Below are positions 8,190 through 16,612 of a stretch of DNA of 64,000 nt, one piece after another. The number at the start of each line of letters is the position of its first letter. Within the stretch, counting starts at the first letter, position 1. The notes below the pieces were generated by a model. The model searched no databases. It was not told the DNA's origin and worked only from the letters and a program-made list of their open reading frames with translations. A program made the position numbers and the translations under genes. This DNA is from Streptomyces cacaoi (GTDB lineage Bacteria > Actinomycetota > Actinomycetes > Streptomycetales > Streptomycetaceae). The DNA lies in contig NZ_BJMM01000009.1 in the NCBI RefSeq assembly GCF_006539165.1, forward strand, positions 124,001 to 188,000. The letters run 5' to 3'.

Positions 8190-10367
8190 TCACCGCGCCC
8201 GCGGCCCGCCCCGCCCGCCGTCCGTCTCCCGCCCGGCGTCCGCCGCCACGGCCTCCCGCAGCCGCGCCGCCTGCTCCAGGCCGGAGCGCCGCAGCCGGTC
8301 GTCGCTGACCTCGTCCGCCAGCTCCGCCGTGAGATCCAGCGCCTGCTCCAGCTTGGCGTACTGGCCCAGCTCCGCGGCCCGCACGGCGGCGTCGACGGCG
8401 CACACCACGGCCGCGTCGGCGTCCCCGCCCGCCCGGTGGGCCCGGGCCCGCACCAGCTGCGCCCGCATCTGCATCAGCGCGTCGTCGGCCGGGCCCGCCA
8501 TCGCCTCGTCCAGCACCGTCAGCGCCTCGCCCGCCCGGCCGCAACCCACCAGCGCTTGCGCGAGGTTGTAGCTCTGCACCACCACACCGTGCGCGTCGCC
8601 CTCGTTCGCCCGCAGGGCACGGGTGAACAGCTCGGCCGACTCCTCGGCGCGCCCCGTGCCCAGGGCGATCAGCCCGCGCGTCTCCCACACCACGCCGTGC
8701 AGCCGCCGCTCGTCCACCAGGGGCAACAGCTCCTCGGCCGGGGCGATCTCCGCCCCGGCGCGCTCCCACTCGCCCAACTCGTAGTGTGCACGAGCCAGTT
8801 GGTTGCGCATCCGGATCTCGGCGTCCGGCCGGGCACTCCACTGCGCCGCCGTGATCCCCAGCCGGTGCGACTCGATCCAGTCGCTGTAGTGCTTACGGCT
8901 GTGGTAGAGCGCCCACAGCGACTCGCACAGCTGCCACACGGCGTCGTGCTCACCCAGCTCCGCGGCGGCCCGGAGCACCGCCAGCAGATTGGACCGCTCC
9001 GCCTCCAGCCACTCCAGCGCCTGCGCCCGGCCCGTGAACGGGCAGGTGCCCGCCGGATCGGGCTGGAGCCGCAGCCTGCTGCCGAACGTCGCGTGGTCGG
9101 CGTGCGCGGCACGCGTCACACAGAAGCCGACGAAGCCCCGCAGCGCCGCGGTGCGCCGCTCGGCCGGAACGTGCTCGCGCGCGTGGCGGCGCGCATGGGC
9201 CCGCACCACGTCGTGCAGCCGGAACCTGCTCACCTCCGGGTCCCTCGGCGACGCGTGCCGCAGCGCCAGATGCGCGGTCAGCAGCTCGCCGATCGCCTCC
9301 GGGCCGCCGGGCGCACCGGCCGCCTCGACCGCCTCCCGGGTGAACGTCGTCCCCGGGTAGCAGCCCAGCGTCTCGTACAACTCCCGTGCCGCGTCCGGGA
9401 GTTCCCGTACCGCCCGGTCGAAGACGGCCTCGGCGGGCACCTCGTCGTCCACCGACCACCGCGCACCGCCCGCGTCCGGGCCCTCGGCCGCGTCCAGCTC
9501 GCGCACCGCGTCCTCCAGCGTCAGATGGGACCGGGACACGATGCGGTGGCCGGCGGCCCGCAGCGCCAGCGGCAGGCCGCCGCACAGCCGCACGAGCCGC
9601 TCGGCGGTGCCCTCCGCCGCGTCGTGCCGCCAGCAGCGCACCAGCTCCGTGCCGGCCCGCTCGTCCAGCGGGTCCACCGTCAGCTCCGCCGCACCGTCCA
9701 GCACCAGGGACGGCAGCCGGCGGCGGCTCAGCACCAGCAGACGGGCACCGCCCGGGCCGGGGAACAGCGGCCGGGCCTCCGGCGCGTGCTGCACGTTGTC
9801 GAGGACGATCAGCAGCCGGCGGCCCGCCGTCGCCGTACGGAACAGCGCGGCCCGGGACGCCGGCGTGGCGGGCATCCGGTCACCCGCGCCCAACGCCACC
9901 AGGAAGTCGGCGAGCACCGCGCTCACATCGACGGCGCCGTCCCGCCGCCCGTCCTCCAGATCGGCGTACAGCTGGCCGTCCGGGAAGCGCTCCGCCACCT
10001 CCTCCGCCCACCGCGCCACCAGCTGGGTCTTCCCCACGCCGCCGAGCCCGGAGACCGCCACGAGCCGGTTCGCCTCCAGCGCCGACGTCAGACCGCTCAG
10101 CTCCGCCGTCCGGTTGACGAACGGGACGGTCGCCACGGGCAGTTGGCGCGGCACGGGCAGCGGGCCCGCCTCGCGCGGGACGACCGTCAGGCTCTCGATA
10201 CGTTCCGCCTGCACCACCGAGCCGTGCACCACCGCATGCCCCGCCAGCGTGTTGTGCGCCGGGCGCCGGTCCCGGCCGCCGGATGTGGTGCCGCCCGCCA
10301 CCGCGGCATGCGGCCCGGGCGATGCCCCCGACAGCCCACCGTTCCCGGCACCCTCCTGACCGTCCAC
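8190..10367 (-). CDS. NB-ARC/TPR signal-transduction ATPase with N-terminal amyloid-like motif
   Basis: 725 residues. Residues 1-38 are disordered. A motif at 39-62 follows (NTLAGHAVVHGSVVQA, then ERIESLTV), then an NB-ARC AAA-like ATPase at about 83-400 with Walker A GLGGVGKTQ (107-115), Walker B LLIVLDNVQ and the GLPLAL box. A helical TPR-like region runs from about 440 to 700. There is no SARP or other DNA-binding domain, so this is not AfsR itself. It is a STAND/NLR-like switch expected to oligomerise on a signal. The N-terminal motif resembles the short RHIM/BASS-type amyloid motifs that link bacterial NLRs to effectors. Start GTG 10367 follows GGAGG by 8 bp. The likely partner is the gene at 6355-8067. 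Confidence 0.85.
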   Translation of the reverse strand: MDGQEGAGNGGLSGASPGPHAAVAGGTTSGGRDRRPAHNTLAGHAVVHGSVVQAERIESLTVVPREAGPLPVPRQLPVATVPFVNRTAELSGLTSALEANRLVAVSGLGGVGKTQLVARWAEEVAERFPDGQLYADLEDGRRDGAVDVSAVLADFLVALGAGDRMPATPASRAALFRTATAGRRLLIVLDNVQHAPEARPLFPGPGGARLLVLSRRRLPSLVLDGAAELTVDPLDERAGTELVRCWRHDAAEGTAERLVRLCGGLPLALRAAGHRIVSRSHLTLEDAVRELDAAEGPDAGGARWSVDDEVPAEAVFDRAVRELPDAARELYETLGCYPGTTFTREAVEAAGAPGGPEAIGELLTAHLALRHASPRDPEVSRFRLHDVVRAHARRHAREHVPAERRTAALRGFVGFCVTRAAHADHATFGSRLRLQPDPAGTCPFTGRAQALEWLEAERSNLLAVLRAAAELGEHDAVWQLCESLWALYHSRKHYSDWIESHRLGITAAQWSARPDAEIRMRNQLARAHYELGEWERAGAEIAPAEELLPLVDERRLHGVVWETRGLIALGTGRAEESAELFTRALRANEGDAHGVVVQSYNLAQALVGCGRAGEALTVLDEAMAGPADDALMQMRAQLVRARAHRAGGDADAAVVCAVDAAVRAAELGQYAKLEQALDLTAELADEVSDDRLRRSGLEQAARLREAVAADAGRETDGGRGGPRAR

Positions 10368-10674
10368 GCGTGCGCCTCCCTGCCCTCGCCGCCACCGTGA
10401 CGCGGAAACCGCCCCCGCGCCTGCCGGCCCAGCGTATTGCCTGCCGCGGGCCGGTGGGGAGTTCGCCCGTCGCCCGGGGGCCGGCCCCTGGCGGGGAGCC
10501 GCGGTGCGTGGCGGGTGCGCGGCGCGGGCGCGCGGTGCGTGTGCGTCACCGGGCGCGGTGTGTGCGCCACCGGGCGGGTGGGGCGCAGGGACGCGGGGGG
10601 CGCGGGGTCGCGGGTGCGCGGTGCAGGTCGGGTGCCCGGTGCAGGCCGGCTGCGCGGGGCGCCGCGGCGGAGGG
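10368..10674. other. 307-bp non-coding, strand-skewed stretch
   Basis: No gene is supported. From about 10440 to 10675 the plus strand is extremely G-rich, with irregular repeats of GTGCGCGG, GGTGCAGG and CACCGGGCG. This should contain the promoter of the NB-ARC gene and the 3' end of the DUF4832 transcript, but I cannot place either. Confidence 0.4.
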
Positions 10675-12276
10675 CTACCGCTCGGGTGGGTGTTCGGCGA
10701 CGACGTTCACCCCGTCCACGCCGTCCACGCCGTCCACGCCGCCCACCCACGGCACCGTCGCATTGGCGAACCGCACGGCCCGGCCGCGCCCGGGGAAGCC
10801 CGGGTCGGGCAGCGCGAGGCCCACCCGGAACCGGCCGTGCACCGGCAGTTCCAGCGTGCCGCGCACCGTGCTCGGCCGGGGCCCCGGCCGCCCCGCCGCC
10901 CGGGTGCCCGCCCCTTCCGCCGTGGCCTCCGCCCGCTCCTGCGGCAGCCAGTGAGGCCAGTCCGCAGCGAGCCGCGTCCCGGCCACCGTCCGCCCCGCCT
11001 CGTCCAGCGCGACCAGCAGCAGCGGCCGTGGCTCCTTCGGCGCGGCGAAGCCCCGGTTCACCACGTCCACCTCGACGTCGAGCCGCCGGCCGGTGCGTGC
11101 CGTGCGGGCCTCCAGCACCTCGATGCGGTAGCCGAGATGGTCACGCAGATACTCGAACTGCGTCCGGGCGACCCGGTGTCCGCCCCGTGTGCGGAAGTAC
11201 CCGTCGGAGACCGGCAGCCGGGCCTCCCGCACCTCCCGCTCGGTGAGCGCGGCCCGCTTCCAGGCGGGCACCGTCACCGTCGCGTTGTGCACGAGCGAGA
11301 GGGTGTCCCAGCGCAGCGTCTGGAGCCGGCGGGCCGCCGCGAGCCCCGGGATGACGGTGCTCCACGCGTACGGATCCTCGCTCTGCCCCTTGTCCCAGGG
11401 CATCTCGCCGTCCATCGCCGCCGTCGGCCCCACGTCCAGATACCGGGGCCAGCCCGGATTGTCCGGGACGTAGTAGTCCCACTCGCCCTCGCCGAGCGTC
11501 ACATAGTCGTTGTGGAAACCGACCCGGTCGAGCAGGCCCCGGTCGGTGATCATGTCGCGCTTCTCGGCGTAGCGCACCTGGGTGTGGGTGCCCCGCGGCA
11601 GCGCCTCCACGAGGGAGGACATGACGGCGGTGACCGCCTCCGGATGGTTCTCGTGCCCGTGGTGACTGCCGTGCCACTCGCCCCAGGTGCCCAGGAACCC
11701 CGCCTGCCAGACGGCCACCACGTCGCTGTTGCGCGCCACCACCGGGGCCAGCTGTGCGATGTGCCGCTGGATGTCCTGCACGGTGTACCGCCGCGCCTCC
11801 CGCACCCCGTCGTCGTAGGCGAAGCGCAGCACCGCCGCGTAGCCCTTCGTCCGCAGCCCGCCCAGCACGCTCTCGATACGCGCGAGCGCCCCCGGCGGCA
11901 GCTCCTCGGTGGCGTACTCCCACAGATAGAAGTACAGCTGGGTGAGGTTCGCACCCGGCCCGTACTTCCGCTCCAGCAGGCCCAACGTGCCGGCCGCGTC
12001 CGGGGAATGGTCCTGCTCGTTCGGCCACGGACTGGTGAGGTCCGCCGCGTTGTACGACATCTCGTAGCGGAAGCCCCGCCGCGGATTGGCCACCGGCTCC
12101 CGCCCCCGTGGATCGTCCGGCCGGATCCCCCGGTGCCGGTGGTGCCGCCACCCCGGACTCTCCGCCCCGGCCACACCGCCGCCCCACCCCAGGGCCACCC
12201 CCGCGGCGGCCCCCGCCCCCGCACCCAACGCCGCCCTCCTGGACAGCGGTTGAAACCCGCCCGGCCAGCCCGTCAT
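10675..12276 (-). CDS. Tat-exported DUF4832/DUF4874 protein
   Basis: 533 residues. A twin-arginine signal lies at the start (SRRAALGAGAGAAAG). Then comes a TIM-barrel-like region typical of DUF4874/DUF4832: NPRRGFRYEMSYN, LTQLYFYLWEY, and VWQAGFLGTWGEWHG with conserved Trp, Glu and His. A C-terminal beta domain at about 440-520 ends in a small GVD repeat encoded by 9-bp units (GTCCACGCC on the plus strand). The fold and the GEW motif suggest a secreted or surface carbohydrate-active enzyme. No activity is established for the family, so I give none. Start ATG 12276 places the Tat motif about 13 residues in. The open frame continues upstream, but without function. Confidence 0.75.
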   Translation of the reverse strand: MTGWPGGFQPLSRRAALGAGAGAAAGVALGWGGGVAGAESPGWRHHRHRGIRPDDPRGREPVANPRRGFRYEMSYNAADLTSPWPNEQDHSPDAAGTLGLLERKYGPGANLTQLYFYLWEYATEELPPGALARIESVLGGLRTKGYAAVLRFAYDDGVREARRYTVQDIQRHIAQLAPVVARNSDVVAVWQAGFLGTWGEWHGSHHGHENHPEAVTAVMSSLVEALPRGTHTQVRYAEKRDMITDRGLLDRVGFHNDYVTLGEGEWDYYVPDNPGWPRYLDVGPTAAMDGEMPWDKGQSEDPYAWSTVIPGLAAARRLQTLRWDTLSLVHNATVTVPAWKRAALTEREVREARLPVSDGYFRTRGGHRVARTQFEYLRDHLGYRIEVLEARTARTGRRLDVEVDVVNRGFAAPKEPRPLLLVALDEAGRTVAGTRLAADWPHWLPQERAEATAEGAGTRAAGRPGPRPSTVRGTLELPVHGRFRVGLALPDPGFPGRGRAVRFANATVPWVGGVDGVDGVDGVNVVAEHPPER

Positions 12277-12457
12277 CCGGACCCCTCCTCCACACTGGTG
12301 CCGCCACCGTGCGCCTGACGCCTGCCGAGTCTGGCGCCGCGGGCCCCGCGGGGCCATGGACGCGAGCGCGGGAGGGGTGGACTTTTCACCCGGCGGACGC
12401 GGGGCCGACGCTGCGGCCTCCGGGCTCCGCGACCTCGGCCGTGGAGTGCACTGGATC

Positions 12458-12476
12458 GCCGGCGGGAACCGCCGGC
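12458..12476 (-). terminator. Hairpin terminator after the GNAT gene
   Basis: GCCGGCGG-GAA-CCGCCGGC is a perfect 8-bp stem with a 3-nt loop, 9 bp past the stop codon of the minus-strand GNAT gene. No U-tract follows, as is common in Streptomyces. Confidence 0.55.
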
Positions 12477-12484
12477 ACCCGGGT

Positions 12485-13030
12485 TCAGCCGGACGGCGCG
12501 GGCGGGGACCACACGCCGGACCACTGCGCGGCGCCGTACTCCTCGTACCGTGCCACCTCCGTGAACCCGAGCCTGACCGCCAGTCGCATCGCGCGGTCGT
12601 TCTCGACCCGGGTGCGGAGCACGACCCGCTCGCCGGGGAGCGCGTCGGCGAACCAGCCCAGTGCCGCCGTGCACGCCTCGGTGGCGTAGCCGTGTCCCCA
12701 CGCCTCCGGCAGGAAAAGGTAGCCGAGTTCGGCCTCTCCGGACTGGGTTCCGGGGCCCCGGCGTTCCGCGTCGCGGTGCTCGAACGTGACCATGCCGATC
12801 AGCGTTCCGTGGAGAGCGACCACGAACACGCCGGGGCGCCGCCCGGGCACGTCGGGGACCGAGCGTTCGAGCTCGGTACGCGGCCGAGAACCGCCGATGT
12901 GCGCGCCGACCTCCGGCGAGGCGAACAGCTCGATGAACGGGGCACGGTCCCGGGCCTCCGACTCGCGGAGCACGAGCCGTGCGGTCCGCACGGGGGCGGG
13001 CGGCCAGGCGACGGATCCGAGTTTGGTCAC
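12485..13030 (-). CDS. GNAT acetyltransferase, RimJ/RimL type
   Basis: 181 residues of a single GNAT domain: TARLVLRESEARDRAPF at the start, GELGYLFLP-like AELGYLFLPEAWGHGYATEA with the acetyl-CoA-binding loop, and NDRAMRLAVRLGFTEVARYE at the end. This arrangement is that of RimJ/RimL-like N-acetyltransferases, which use acetyl-CoA on amino groups. The substrate is unknown. The start is taken as GTG 13030 rather than TTG 13039, because TAGGTT lies exactly 7 bp upstream of the GTG, the spacing of a leaderless transcript. It is divergent from another GNAT at 13126 with the promoters back to back. Confidence 0.75.
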   Translation of the reverse strand: MTKLGSVAWPPAPVRTARLVLRESEARDRAPFIELFASPEVGAHIGGSRPRTELERSVPDVPGRRPGVFVVALHGTLIGMVTFEHRDAERRGPGTQSGEAELGYLFLPEAWGHGYATEACTAALGWFADALPGERVVLRTRVENDRAMRLAVRLGFTEVARYEEYGAAQWSGVWSPPAPSG

Positions 13031-13037
13031 GGCGGGC

Positions 13038-13119
13038 AACCTAGCGCACGCCCGGCCCCGATCGATCCCGACCGGTCCCGATCAGCTCTCCCCGCGGCCG
13101 CGGGACGCGGATCTAGGCT
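13038..13119. promoter_or_regulatory. Divergent leaderless promoters of two GNAT genes
   Basis: Minus strand: -10 TAGGTT at 13038-13043, then 7 nt to GTG 13030. Plus strand: -10 TAGGCT at 13114-13119, then 6 nt to ATG 13126. Neither gene has a Shine-Dalgarno sequence. TAnnnT-N6/7-start is the hallmark of leaderless mRNAs in streptomycetes. No clear -35 elements are visible. Confidence 0.55.
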
Positions 13120-13125
13120 GCTCCC

Positions 13126-13656
13126 ATGACCGGCAGAGCGCATGGCATACGCATCAGGCCGGGTGGCCGGGCCGACGTACCGGTGGTGCTGGGGCTGCTC
13201 GACGCCGCGGTGGTCTGGATGAACGCGCGTGGCAACACCGAGCAGTGGGGCACGACGCCGTTTTCGGACAGGCCCGGCGGAGTGGCGCGGGTTCAGCGGT
13301 ATCTGACGGAGAACACGGTTCGTATCGCGGAGCGGGACGGGGCAGCTGCCGGGGCGCTGGTGCTGGATCACGGGCCCGACCCGCAGACGCCCGTCGCACC
13401 GGCCGGAGAGCCCGAGCGGTACGTCCGGCTGCTGGTCTCCGACCGCCGGCAGACGGGCCGGGGCATCGGTGCGGCGCTCCTGGACCACGCCGTCGAGGAG
13501 ATCCGGCGTGCCGGTGTGGCGCTGCTCCGGGTCGACTGCTGGGCCGGAGGCGGGGGCGAGCTGGTGGCGTTCTACGAGCGCAACGGCTTCGTTCGCGCGG
13601 GGGAGTTCCTGGTCGGGGAGTGGCCGGGGCAGGTGCTGGAGCGGCGGGTCGGCTGA
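13126..13656 (+). CDS. GNAT acetyltransferase
   Basis: 176 residues. IRIRPGGRADVPVVLGLLD opens the GNAT fold. The acetyl-CoA loop QTGRGIGAALLDHAVEE lies at about 113-129, and FYERNGFVRAGEF ends the domain. It is not closely related to the divergent GNAT at 12485-13030. The substrate is unknown; WMNARGNTEQWGTTPF near the start is a feature of a GNAT subgroup found mainly in actinobacteria, as far as I recall. It starts at ATG 13126, without a ribosome site but with a leaderless promoter. It converges with the ATP-grasp gene at 13729. Confidence 0.8.
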   Translation: MTGRAHGIRIRPGGRADVPVVLGLLDAAVVWMNARGNTEQWGTTPFSDRPGGVARVQRYLTENTVRIAERDGAAAGALVLDHGPDPQTPVAPAGEPERYVRLLVSDRRQTGRGIGAALLDHAVEEIRRAGVALLRVDCWAGGGGELVAFYERNGFVRAGEFLVGEWPGQVLERRVG

Positions 13657-13728
13657 CGTCCGGCGGAACCGGAACGCCGGGGAATGCCTGTGCGCCACGG
13701 CCCGGTTCGTCCTCCCGCCGGGCGCCGC

Positions 13729-14775
13729 TCAGTTCCCCGGCTCGTCCGGCCTGTGCGGTCCGTCCGGGGTCAGGCCGTGGCGGTGGACCGCCGAGGTGAG
13801 GAGGGCGTCCGCGATGTTGCGCAGGGCGGGGGCGCCCGGGACGGGGGCGTCGGCGGCCATGCCTCTGCCGGGGCGGAGCGTGGGCGTGGCGTTGACCTCC
13901 AGGAGGCGGGGCGTGCCGTCGGGGGTGAGGCGGAAGTCGGCGCGGGCGAAGTCGCGGCAGCCGAGGGCGTGGACGGCGGTCAGTGCCGCCTCGCGCAGGG
14001 CGGTGTCGACCGGTTCGGGCAGCCGGGCGCGGGCCCGGTCGACGGAGGTCGTCGAGCGCCCCGACTTGATCGCCTGGTCGAACACGGCGTGGCCCGCGGT
14101 GTCCTCGGGCGCGGCGAAGACGTACTCCATGGGGTCGAGGGCGCCGCCGTGCCCGTTGTCGGCCGCCTCCAGATAGCCGACGGTCATGTCCCGGCCGGTC
14201 ACGAACTCCTCGACGAGGACCCCGCCGGGGTAGCGGGCCAGCAGTTCGTCGGCCGTGCGGAGCGCCTCCCGCGGGGTTTCGGCCACGGAGTCCTGGGTGA
14301 TGCCCGTCGACCAGCCCTCCGCGTCGGGCTTGACGATGAGCGGCGGGGTCAGCGCGGACAGGTCCGCCTCACGGGCCCCGCGGGGCGCCCCGCCGGGGCG
14401 GCGCAGGAGGACCCACTCGGGGGTGTCCAGACCGGCCCGGCGCAGCACCAGCTTGGTCAGATGCTTGTCGAGCGCGGTGGCCAGTACATGGGCGGGCGAG
14501 CCGGTGTGCGGCAGGCCCAGATCGTCCAGCAGGGCCGGATACAGCAGTTGGCGCATGCCGCCGCGGTGGCCCTCCGCCACGTCGAGGACGAGGTCCGGGC
14601 GGCACGCGGTCAGCCCGTCGGCGATCCGGCCCACCGGCCCCGAGACCTCCACCGGGAGCACCTCGTGGCCCAGCTGTTCGACCGCCGTGCTGATCGTGTG
14701 CAGGTCGGTTGCGGACAGCGAGCCGGGGGTGGGTGCGTCCGGGGAGTCTTCGTTGTACGCGAGGGCGATGCGCAT
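13729..14775 (-). CDS. D-Ala-D-Ala ligase-like ATP-grasp protein
   Basis: 348 residues. The N-terminal domain is MRIALAYNEDS to about 100. The ATP-grasp core runs from about 103 to 330 with DKHLTKLVLRRAG, PLIVKPDAEGWSTG (the nucleotide-binding Lys), GVLVEEFVTGRDMTVGYLE, ARADFRLTPDGTP and EVNATPTLRPGRG, the last replacing the EINTxPG of true cell-wall ligases. It is therefore in the ligase family, but probably joins other amino-acid or carboxylate substrates. No murein gene is near. It may belong to a small-molecule or peptide-modification step. It stands alone, converging with the GNAT at 13126. Start ATG 14775. Confidence 0.75.
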   Translation of the reverse strand: MRIALAYNEDSPDAPTPGSLSATDLHTISTAVEQLGHEVLPVEVSGPVGRIADGLTACRPDLVLDVAEGHRGGMRQLLYPALLDDLGLPHTGSPAHVLATALDKHLTKLVLRRAGLDTPEWVLLRRPGGAPRGAREADLSALTPPLIVKPDAEGWSTGITQDSVAETPREALRTADELLARYPGGVLVEEFVTGRDMTVGYLEAADNGHGGALDPMEYVFAAPEDTAGHAVFDQAIKSGRSTTSVDRARARLPEPVDTALREAALTAVHALGCRDFARADFRLTPDGTPRLLEVNATPTLRPGRGMAADAPVPGAPALRNIADALLTSAVHRHGLTPDGPHRPDEPGN

Positions 14776-14967
14776 GGGGGCTCCCGGCTCGGTGCGGTGG
14801 GTGGGGCAGGCCCATGCATCGCCCTCGGGCCGGGGGGCCGAAACATGCCGTGCGCCGGTGTGCCGCCTCGTCCACCTCGCCTCTGTGGGGCCTCTGCGGG
14901 GCCTCTGCGCGGCCTCCCGCTCCGGCCCTGTTCTCCGCTGTCCCCCCGTGGCCCCTTCCGTTCAGGC

Positions 14968-15086
14968 GTCGCGCCAGGGCGCTCGTCCTCAAGCGCCGGA
15001 CGGGCTTGGTTTTGCCTGCTGATGTCTTGTTGGTGTTGCTGTTCGGTGTCGCGCCGGGGCGGTCGTCCTCAGGTTTCGGACGGGCT
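14968..15086. repeat. Two copies of a 39-bp Streptomyces-type extragenic repeat
   Basis: Copies at 14968-15006 and 15048-15086 share GTCGCGCC, GTCGTCCTCA/CTCGTCCTCA and CGGACGGGCT in register, exactly 80 bp apart. The first copy can fold GGCGCT-CGTCCTCA-AGCGCC. I recognise GTCCTCAA-GCGCCGGACGGGC as a very common intergenic element in Streptomyces. The stop codon of the NCS2 permease (15069-15071) lies inside the second copy, which suggests that the element ended or reshaped that gene. The remaining 293-bp gap (14776-15068) holds nothing else. Confidence 0.6.
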
Positions 15087-16448
15087 CTGTGCGGGTTCGC
15101 CCGGTGTGGCAGGGGCCTTCTCCGACGGCTGCGGGCCCGGCCGGTGGGTTCGGTGGGGCAGGTGGTTGGAGAGGAGGTTGAGGGTGAAGGCGGTGAGGGC
15201 TGTGCAGGTGATGGCGTTGCCGAAGACGATGCGGAGGGCGTCGGGGAGGCGGTCGTAGATGTGCGGGGCGGTGACGGGGACCATGCCGGCGACGAGGGAG
15301 ACCGCGATCACCAGGAGGTTGTGGGTGCCGTCGAAGTCGACGCGGCGGAGGATGCGGATGCCGACGCCGGCGACGATCGCGAACATCACGAGCGCGGCGG
15401 AGCCCACCACGGGGTCGGGGAGCGAGGCGATGACCGAGCCGAGCCGGGGGACGCAGCCGAGTACGACGAGGAGGGCTCCGGCCACGGCCGTGACCCAGCG
15501 GCTGCGTACGCGGGTCATCTCGACGAGGCCGAGGTTCTCGGCGAACACCGTGTCGGGGAAGGAGTTCATGGCCCCGGCGAGGATGCCGGAGAGGCCGTCG
15601 GCGGCCAGGCCGCGGCCGAGGTCGCCGGGGGTGAGGGTGCGGTCGGTCATCTCGGCGACGGCGATCATGCTCGCGGTGGACTCCGTGAAGATCACCAGCA
15701 TGACGACGCACAGGGAGGCGACCGCGGCCGGCGGGAACTCCGGCGGGCCGAAGTGGAACGGGCCGGGTACGCCGAGCCAGGCGCCGTCGCCGGCGCCGGA
15801 GAAGTCGGCGTAGCCGAGCGGTACGGCGGCGGCCGTGCCGGCCAACAGGCCGATGAGTACGGCGACTTGGCCGAGGAAGCCGCGGAAGAGGCGCATCAGG
15901 ACGACGATCAGGGCGAGGACGCCGCCGGCGAGGAGGAGCCGGGACGGTGCCGCGTAGCCGGGCGAGGACGGGTCGTCGCCGGCGACCATGTCGGTGCCGA
16001 CGCCCAGCAGCGACAGGCCGATCACGGTGATGACGCTGCCGCCGACCACGGGCGGGAAGAGACGGGTCAGCCGGGCGAACGGTGCCGCGACGAGCAGGCC
16101 GAACACCCCGCTGGCGAGCATCGACCCGTACACGGCGGGCATGCCGTACTGCTGCGCGATCAGGATCATCGGGGCGACGGCGCTGAAGCCGGCCCCGGCG
16201 ACGATCGGGAGTCGGACGCCGAGGATCCGGCCCACGCCGATGCTCTGGAGCAGGGTGATGACGCCGGCGACGAGCAGATCGGCGTCGATGAGCAGGGCGA
16301 CCGTCTCGTGCGGCAGGCCCGCCGCGGCGCCGAACATCAGCGGTACCGCGATGGAGCCGGTGTACATCACCAGGACGTGCTGGATGCCCAGCAGGAGGAG
16401 CGGGCCCCAGGCGGGGCGCAGATCGACGGGGTGGCGGGCGTCTTCCAC
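15069..16448 (-). CDS. NCS2 nucleobase:cation symporter (uracil/xanthine permease family)
   Basis: 459 residues with about 12-14 hydrophobic segments. Family marks are LLLLGIQHVLVMYTGSIAVP at the start of helix 1, VRLPIVAGAGFSAVAPMI, and GLSGILAGAMNSFPDTVFAENLG corresponding to the NCS2 signature around helix 10. Xanthine/urate members (PucJK, UapA) carry this type of sequence, so a purine substrate is most likely; uracil is possible. The start is GTG 16448, because GGAGAGG lies 9 bp upstream. The frame is open further upstream, but into G-rich non-coding DNA. It probably works with the oxygenase gene at 16807-17880, upstream on the same strand. Confidence 0.85.
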   Translation of the reverse strand: MEDARHPVDLRPAWGPLLLLGIQHVLVMYTGSIAVPLMFGAAAGLPHETVALLIDADLLVAGVITLLQSIGVGRILGVRLPIVAGAGFSAVAPMILIAQQYGMPAVYGSMLASGVFGLLVAAPFARLTRLFPPVVGGSVITVIGLSLLGVGTDMVAGDDPSSPGYAAPSRLLLAGGVLALIVVLMRLFRGFLGQVAVLIGLLAGTAAAVPLGYADFSGAGDGAWLGVPGPFHFGPPEFPPAAVASLCVVMLVIFTESTASMIAVAEMTDRTLTPGDLGRGLAADGLSGILAGAMNSFPDTVFAENLGLVEMTRVRSRWVTAVAGALLVVLGCVPRLGSVIASLPDPVVGSAALVMFAIVAGVGIRILRRVDFDGTHNLLVIAVSLVAGMVPVTAPHIYDRLPDALRIVFGNAITCTALTAFTLNLLSNHLPHRTHRPGPQPSEKAPATPGEPAQSPSET

Positions 16449-16574
16449 GGGGTGGACCTCTCCGTGCGGCCCGGAGCGCGGCCGGGCGCCGGGGAGGTGC
16501 GGCGGCCGGCGGCGGGGGCGTGGGGGCTGCCGTGGGCCGGCGGGGAGGGGCGGCCCGGCGGTCCGCGGCACGGG

Positions 16575-16612
16575 GGCCGCGCGGCCGGGGAGGGAACCCC
16601 CGCCGCGCGGCC
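16575..16612. terminator. Long hairpin between oxygenase and permease genes
   Basis: A 16-bp stem (one mismatch; arms CCGCGCGGCCGGGG and CCCCCGCCGCGCGG at its core) with loop AGGGAA. A shorter relative with the same GGGG-AGGGAA-CCCC core lies at 16718-16731. Both are in the 358-bp gap 16449-16806 between two minus-strand genes, so they can attenuate read-through from the oxygenase into the permease. Nothing else is seen in that gap. Confidence 0.5.

Noticed and set aside
8068..8841. Upstream extension of the GT-B-like gene to 8841
   Set aside because: The extension lies entirely opposite or within the NB-ARC coding region in another frame and carries only low-complexity translation; TTG 8067 with a good ribosome site was preferred.
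13729..14775. Vancomycin-resistance-type D-Ala-D-Lac ligase
   Set aside because: ATP-grasp family only; the ligase signature is altered (EVNATPTLRPG), and no vanH, vanX or two-component genes are near.
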